A stretch of DNA of 64,000 bases, taken from contig QYRS01000005.1 of NCBI GenBank assembly GCA_006503535.1, positions 2,418,001 through 2,482,000 of the forward strand, written 5' to 3'. This document shows positions 59,517 to 64,000 of this stretch, piece after piece. The position numbers were made by a program, and so were the translations under genes. Numbering within the stretch: position 1 is the stretch's first letter; every line of letters begins with the position of its first letter. A model generated the notes under the pieces. It did no database searches. It saw only the letters and a list, made by a program, of their open reading frames with translations, and had not been told where the DNA came from. This DNA comes from Arthrinium phaeospermum. Its lineage: Eukaryota; Ascomycota; Sordariomycetes; Amphisphaeriales; Apiosporaceae.

Positions 59517-60900
59517 TTACCAAGAGACGGCCCAGCCAATCTTGCCGCCTAGGCTTTTGCAGACCCCTTGACTGCTTGCGTTATCTTGCGCAACTTCGGC
59601 GCAGCACAGCGTGCTATCGTCGCCGCCGTAGTCTCGAAGGCGATCTTTTAGGAGTTTGATCGCGACGGCTTTGGCAAACCCGCGGCCGCGGTAGGGCTCC
59701 TCGCAGTGGAGACTGCTCAGGGAACCGTCGGGACCTGTTATTTAACGGGTGTTGTCAGCCGAAGTGACGAGCAATGGAGGGAAAAGGGGAGAGAGACGGA
59801 AGCCATGACTAAAGCCAAAAAGGGGGGGGCGAGCAAGGTTTGATAGGGATATGGGAGGGATGACCTTACCTAGAAAGCACCAGGTAATAGGGGTGCCGTC
59901 TTCCAGCGAAATCGCCGTGCTGGGCAAACTTGACGGTTTTCCTATTCGATTTAGGGGCGAGGATGTCAGCTAAGGTTTTCCTATCCAAGTATTGCACACC
60001 CTCTTTTCCTTCTGTTTCGTTCTTCTGCTTGGACGCCTCTGCTACTACTGCCGTTCGATCCCCAAGTATGGCATCGAACTTCTCTACCGGACGGGACGAG
60101 AACCCTAATATCCAACCCCAAACCCCAATCGTTCGTTCTTTCGAAGGTACTTACTCCTTCCGCGGCACATCCGACCGACTCAACACCAACGGTATATCCC
60201 CCCTCCCCACCGTCCCCCACCGCATCCCGTAATCCAGCAACGGCGCTTCCCCGTCCCCCTTCCCATTATCGACGGACGGCGAAGGCAGGGCCCGCGCGTC
60301 CAGCAGCCACTTGTCGTACGGACTCACGTTCGATGACGCCACCCCGGCCTCGTCCCGCAGCGCGATCCGCAGCGCCTCGCTCAGCGTCCCGGCCAGGACG
60401 AAGGGGCCCAGCGGCGAGGACTGGGACGGTACGGCGGGCGTATTCGTCGCGGAGGCGGCGGACGGTGCGGAGGATGGAGACGGTGTGGCGGAGGGCCTTT
60501 TGTCTGTGGTCCTCCTCCTCCTCCTCCTCTCCTTCTCATCAACTCCGTCCTCGCTATCTTTGTTGCTGCTGCAGCGCTCTAGGGTCGAGTACATCCACAT
60601 CTGCGTCTCGGGCCCGCGGGAGATGTCCAGGTATGCCGCTGTAAACGGGAGATGATGCTCCATTGCGGACGTTGCCACCCCTGTTGCATTGAGAGGGGCG
60701 GAAGGAAGGGCTGTGTCCGAGGCGTAGAGGATGCGGGCATGCTCGGTGACGCCACCGGGAAACTTGGTGAACTGCAGCCGGCGCAGTAGAGATAGGGAGC
60801 GCGGGAGGTGCGCTTGCAGGAGCTGCAGAAGGGCCTCCGGGGGCTTTTGTGTGTATACTTCCACTTTGTCGTCGCCGTAGGGGCTCGACATGGTCATCAT
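59517..60900 (-). CDS. GNAT-family acetyltransferase domain protein
   Basis: Exons are 60900-60155, 59928-59870 and 59734-59517 (340 residues, frame intact). The N-terminal 250 residues start MMTMSSPYGDDKVEVYTQKP and include RSLSLLRRLQF and FTAAYLDISRGPETQMWMYS, plus a low-complexity insert (KERRRRRR followed by Ser/Ala/Pro). The C-terminal part reads LPSTAISLEDGTPITWCFLG, SSLHCEEPYRGRGFAKAVAI and AQDNASSQGVCKSLGGKIGW. The RGRGFA stretch is the GNAT acetyl-CoA pyrophosphate-binding loop (Q/RxxGxG/A), and NxxSxxxxxxLG is the usual last helix. The acceptor at 59929 (CCGTCAAG) is chosen because the more obvious TAG upstream breaks phase. The substrate is unknown. It ends 215 bp from the convergent haem gene and is the only long gene right of 40 kb with no apparent indel. 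Confidence 0.82.
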
Positions 60901-61736
60901 GATCTATATTCTACCGTATGGACTGTGTCGGGCTCTAAATTCTGTTGAATATGAAGAGGCCCCTCCTTAATAGCACACCTCTTATATAGATATGTATATA
61001 CTACGACCCAAGTAGGGGGCGAGAGGCAGCGGTAAAAGTGAGGCGGGTTTATCTATTTGTCAGTTTGCTCGGCATATGTTTCTAGTAGGGCGCCCGTTTG
61101 TGGGGGGACAGACGGACGGGACGGCGGGCTGGGTAGCACTGTGCGATGCATTGCAGATTCATATACGGAACATGTAAGTCGGTCCAATAGTCAGTCGCCC
61201 AATCGTCGCCCGCTATCTCTCGGTTCCTGCTACAAGTCGGTCGGCCAAGCTTTCTTCCAGAGTCAAGCACAGTAGTACGTGCCCGACCTGACGTTGATAA
61301 AACTTCGAAAACACAATAACACCCGGATCTCATGTGAAAACATGACAAGTCGTTTTGGGGGCCGTCGTCAAATGGTATTATCCGTCCAATGAGACACGGC
61401 CATGCCGAAAAGACTTTTGATTTCGACAAAGCTCTTATCAATTAAATAGAAACCCCAACTCCAGTGCCCGGAGGAGCACTTCCAACCACACCCCGGAAAG
61501 CCAGAAGGAACCTGCGTCCAAACCCCGCCCCCTTTTATCATCTCTCAATCGAAATTGTGGTATATGTCGTAACGTAGAAGCAAAGAAAATAAACCCGACC
61601 ACCAGAAAACTGAACGCACTCCTTGATTTGACCGAGAAAATGGCAGGGGAAATGGTAGGGTATCCGTGACACATCGTGTCGCACCGCCTCGTCTTAACAT
61701 CTTCGCCCCCGTCTTCCACTTGATCGCAACCCATCC
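60901..61736. other. Intergenic, nothing recognised
   Basis: 836 bp between the start of the acetyltransferase gene and the 3' end of the DUF3602-like gene. It should hold the acetyltransferase promoter and the neighbour's 3' end. Confidence 0.45.
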
Positions 61737-62385
61737 CTACCCGCGCCTCCTCTAACCGTAGCAAGAAGAAGAAACGGAAGGGCCAGTTCAGCCGGAGACC
61801 CCTTCTCGCATTGTTCAGGCCTTCTTACCAAATTCTCCAGCCACTCCTTGCCCTTGGCGGCCAGGCTGGCATCGGGGCTCTTGGTGCGCTTCACCCCCTC
61901 CTCGCCCTCGGCCTTCTTGGCCTCCTTGACCTCGGGCACCTCGGGGCTGCCCAGCTTGACCACGTTGGCCGCGCCGCCGCGGCCGACGTGCGCGACGCCG
62001 TCGTTCTTCTGTCGCTCCACCACGCTGCAGACGGAGTTGCGCGTTAGCCATATTACATGCGTAAGTATTCATCAGTAGTCGGCGACGCCGCGCGCGCCCG
62101 CGCAAAGGCGAAGAGAAAGGAAGGAAATAAAAAGACAGGAAGGCGGGGTGGGAGGGGCAAGCAACAAAACTTACGGCTCGACGTCCTGCAGCGCCCGCGT
62201 CTCGGCCGGGTCCTTGTTGGTGCGCATGTTGCCCGAGCCGCGCGCCCGTCGTGACGACCGTGTGCTTGAGCGTCGGCGTCTCGAGGTCCTTGGGCTCGAT
62301 CTTGGGCGAGTTGGCGGCGTCGCTGATGTTGCCCGCGCCCCCGCGGCCGGTGGAGGCGAATTTTCTGCTGCTGCTGCTGCGACAT
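61737..62385 (-). CDS. DUF3602-like (GRGGAGN repeat) protein, frame broken
   Basis: Small fungal proteins with repeated GRGG(A/S)GN motifs; the yeast relative Par32 is a phosphoprotein that acts under TORC1 control on ammonium transport. Exons are 62385-62175, 62024-61829 and a 15-base last exon, 61751-61737 (about 140 residues). After MSQQQQQK the product reads FASTGRGGAGNISDAANSPK, VVTTGRGGSGNMRTNKDP, VERQKNDGVAHVGRGGAANV and LAAKGKEWLENL: three motif copies in the usual spacing. Two shifts are required in exon 1: an extra A at about 62362 and a change near 62243 at the second GRGG. The last exon is very short (RRRG) and less certain. Confidence 0.78.
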
Positions 62386-64000
62386 GATGGGGTTTTGCTG
62401 CTGTTTGTTTGTGTGTTTGTGTGTTTTGGATAACCCCGGTTGTTGGTGTTCCTCTCTGCGTGTGAGGCAGAGAGTGTGTGTGCGCGCGTGCGTATGAAGA
62501 AGAAACGAATGTCGTTGTCGTTGTCGTTGTCGCCGTCAACTGGAATCAAGCTTGCTCGACGTTTCTTGTTTCTGGCAGCAGCGCGGGAGAGGGTCTTCTT
62601 CTTCTACCCAGCAAAATAATTAAAAATGGGCAAAGGCAAGTTAGTCAGTCTAGATCTTACTAGTCAGGTGTAGATATATCTAGCTGGTGGTTTAGCTGTG
62701 TTCGGGTGGATAATGCCAATCACGTCACAAGTCGATTTGGATAGCTTGTGACCCGACCCGGTTTGGGGGTTTTTGTTTCTCGCAGCAAGGCAACCCGGTT
62801 GGAAATAGCGGGGAGGTGAACGGATAAGTAGGTATGATGTAGTGCCTAGATGCGGATGAGAAAAACCAGTTATCTAGTACCCAGGTAGATCTTTGAATAA
62901 TAAGGGTCTTGCTTGGATGTATTAAGGTTTGGCCTGGTGGAGAGAAGCAGAAGCAGAAATGCCTGAATAAATACCCCGAGCGCCTGGCTCTCGCGACAAG
63001 CCCGGCGGCCATCTCCCTCTCTCCCTTCCACCGCATACCTACTGCATCTATAACCACATGCCGGATGTTAGTTGCCCGACCATTGCTTTTCTGCAAACCT
63101 GGGCAAACATGGGCGTTGATGTCACACGGTTCTTCTCATTCGCAACATGGCGTGTTGCCGTCGCCCATGTTCTTACTACCCGGCGTAGACTGGGAGTCAC
63201 AATCACCGCGAACTAGTAACAGAACTACCCGTCCGACAGTAGCAGCCCCATCGCCCATCGTCCACTGTCCGCCCAACTACCAAACTACTGTACCTAGGTA
63301 AACTTATTGATGGGACCATCTCTCTGTTTGCTTCCAGCTGCGGAAGAGGGAAGTGGACGGGCAATGACCCCGCCAGCCCAGCGTAGGGCGACGGGATCGG
63401 TAAGCGAGATCCGAGTTCCCAAGACGTAATGAAAACGCCCTGGGCCAGCAGTTCAGGACACCACCAAGACACGCCATCGACAGGGCACCATCCCCCCAGG
63501 AAAAAGGAATCAAAATCTCGTACTTAGGCCCAGCGATGGTGTCATCTAATCCCCGCTTCCAACGGCTTCGATACCAGGGCTTCTTTGGATACTCACATGT
63601 CCAGGAACCTAGGTACGCGGCCACAACCGCGTTGAAGTCTAAGCTGAAGAAATACCGTGATTTGGGTAAAAGAATCTACCAAACATACAGAGTAGTTCAA
63701 GAACGACAGCCGCAGCACTATACCATGCTGCTCCTTCCATCCTGATTGGCTGAGACTAACACCAGTCGCCATATCCAACCATGTGCTGACACAGACTATG
63801 AATTTTTCTTTAGAAGGGATCGATGTATTTACGGCTTCTCCATGAGTATGTACATTCGTCAGGTTTGGTCTAGTAACCCCCCCTGAGTGATAATAGCCGG
63901 CTTCAGAGCAACAACGGGGTCGGCATGACATAATTTATACAAGTCATGCGTTCGACACGGCCCAACATTCGTTCGGATCCCGATCCAAGCAAGGCTCAAA
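62386..64000. other. Terminal intergenic stretch
   Basis: 1.6 kb upstream of the DUF3602-like gene to the right edge. It begins with GT-rich microsatellite-like DNA (62395-62435, 62475-62535), read as CA-rich on the minus strand and probably the leader or promoter of that gene. No gene recognised to the right of it. Confidence 0.45.

Noticed and set aside
1..64000. Transposons, biosynthetic gene cluster, CRISPR or phage-like elements
   Set aside because: No transposase, reverse transcriptase, polyketide/peptide synthase or terpene cyclase motifs, no long terminal or inverted repeats and no spaced direct-repeat arrays were seen.

Overview
This is a stretch of nuclear DNA from a filamentous ascomycete (Pezizomycotina; the look of Atg5, the COP9 subunit and the intron style suggests Sordariomycetes, but this is inference). 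The evidence is many short introns of about 50-110 nt with GTRNGY donors and YAG acceptors, a large Zn2Cys6 regulator, and single genes for Vps32/Snf7, Ten1, Atg5, CSA/ERCC8, CSN3 and uroporphyrinogen decarboxylase. I found no operons, bacterial signals, tRNAs, rRNAs or CRISPR arrays.

Left part (1-32.3 kb). A minus-strand gene that runs off the left edge encodes a very long acidic Glu/Ala/Pro repeat protein with a perfect 12-bp (EPAA) array. Then come vps32/snf7 (-), ten1 (+; small and split by an intron), a 130-residue conserved fungal protein (-), atg5 (-) and a 1,143-residue Zn2Cys6 transcription factor (-). A 9-kb stretch with no recognisable gene follows. A divergent pair ends this part: an unrecognised nuclear-looking protein (-) and a CSA/ERCC8 WD40 protein (+), sharing a 0.5-kb promoter region. 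The reading frames of these genes are intact.

Middle (32.3-42.1 kb). This is gene-poor and holds two weak coding relics on the minus strand, a perfect 106-bp tandem duplication, and a broken GFA-type (formaldehyde-activating-like) zinc protein.

Right part (42.1-64 kb). It holds an ADA2/CECR1-type adenosine deaminase (+), an NmrA/isoflavone-reductase-like protein (-), a very long 5-oxoprolinase (+), CSN3 (-) divergent from uroporphyrinogen decarboxylase (+), a GNAT acetyltransferase (-) and a small GRGGAGN-motif (DUF3602-like) protein (-). Nearly every gene here except the acetyltransferase needs one to nine single- or two-base corrections, mostly missing G or C in homopolymer runs, to read through. 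The proteins are otherwise well conserved, so I favour assembly or sequencing error over nine or so independent pseudogenes.

Functionally the window is mostly housekeeping: membrane remodelling and autophagy (vps32, atg5), telomere capping (ten1), transcription-coupled repair (CSA), ubiquitin-ligase control (CSN3; CSA homologues are themselves cullin-4 adaptors), haem synthesis and glutathione-cycle metabolism. I found no secondary-metabolite cluster, mobile element or clear new multi-gene system. The most unusual items are the repeat protein and the two-zone pattern of frame damage.
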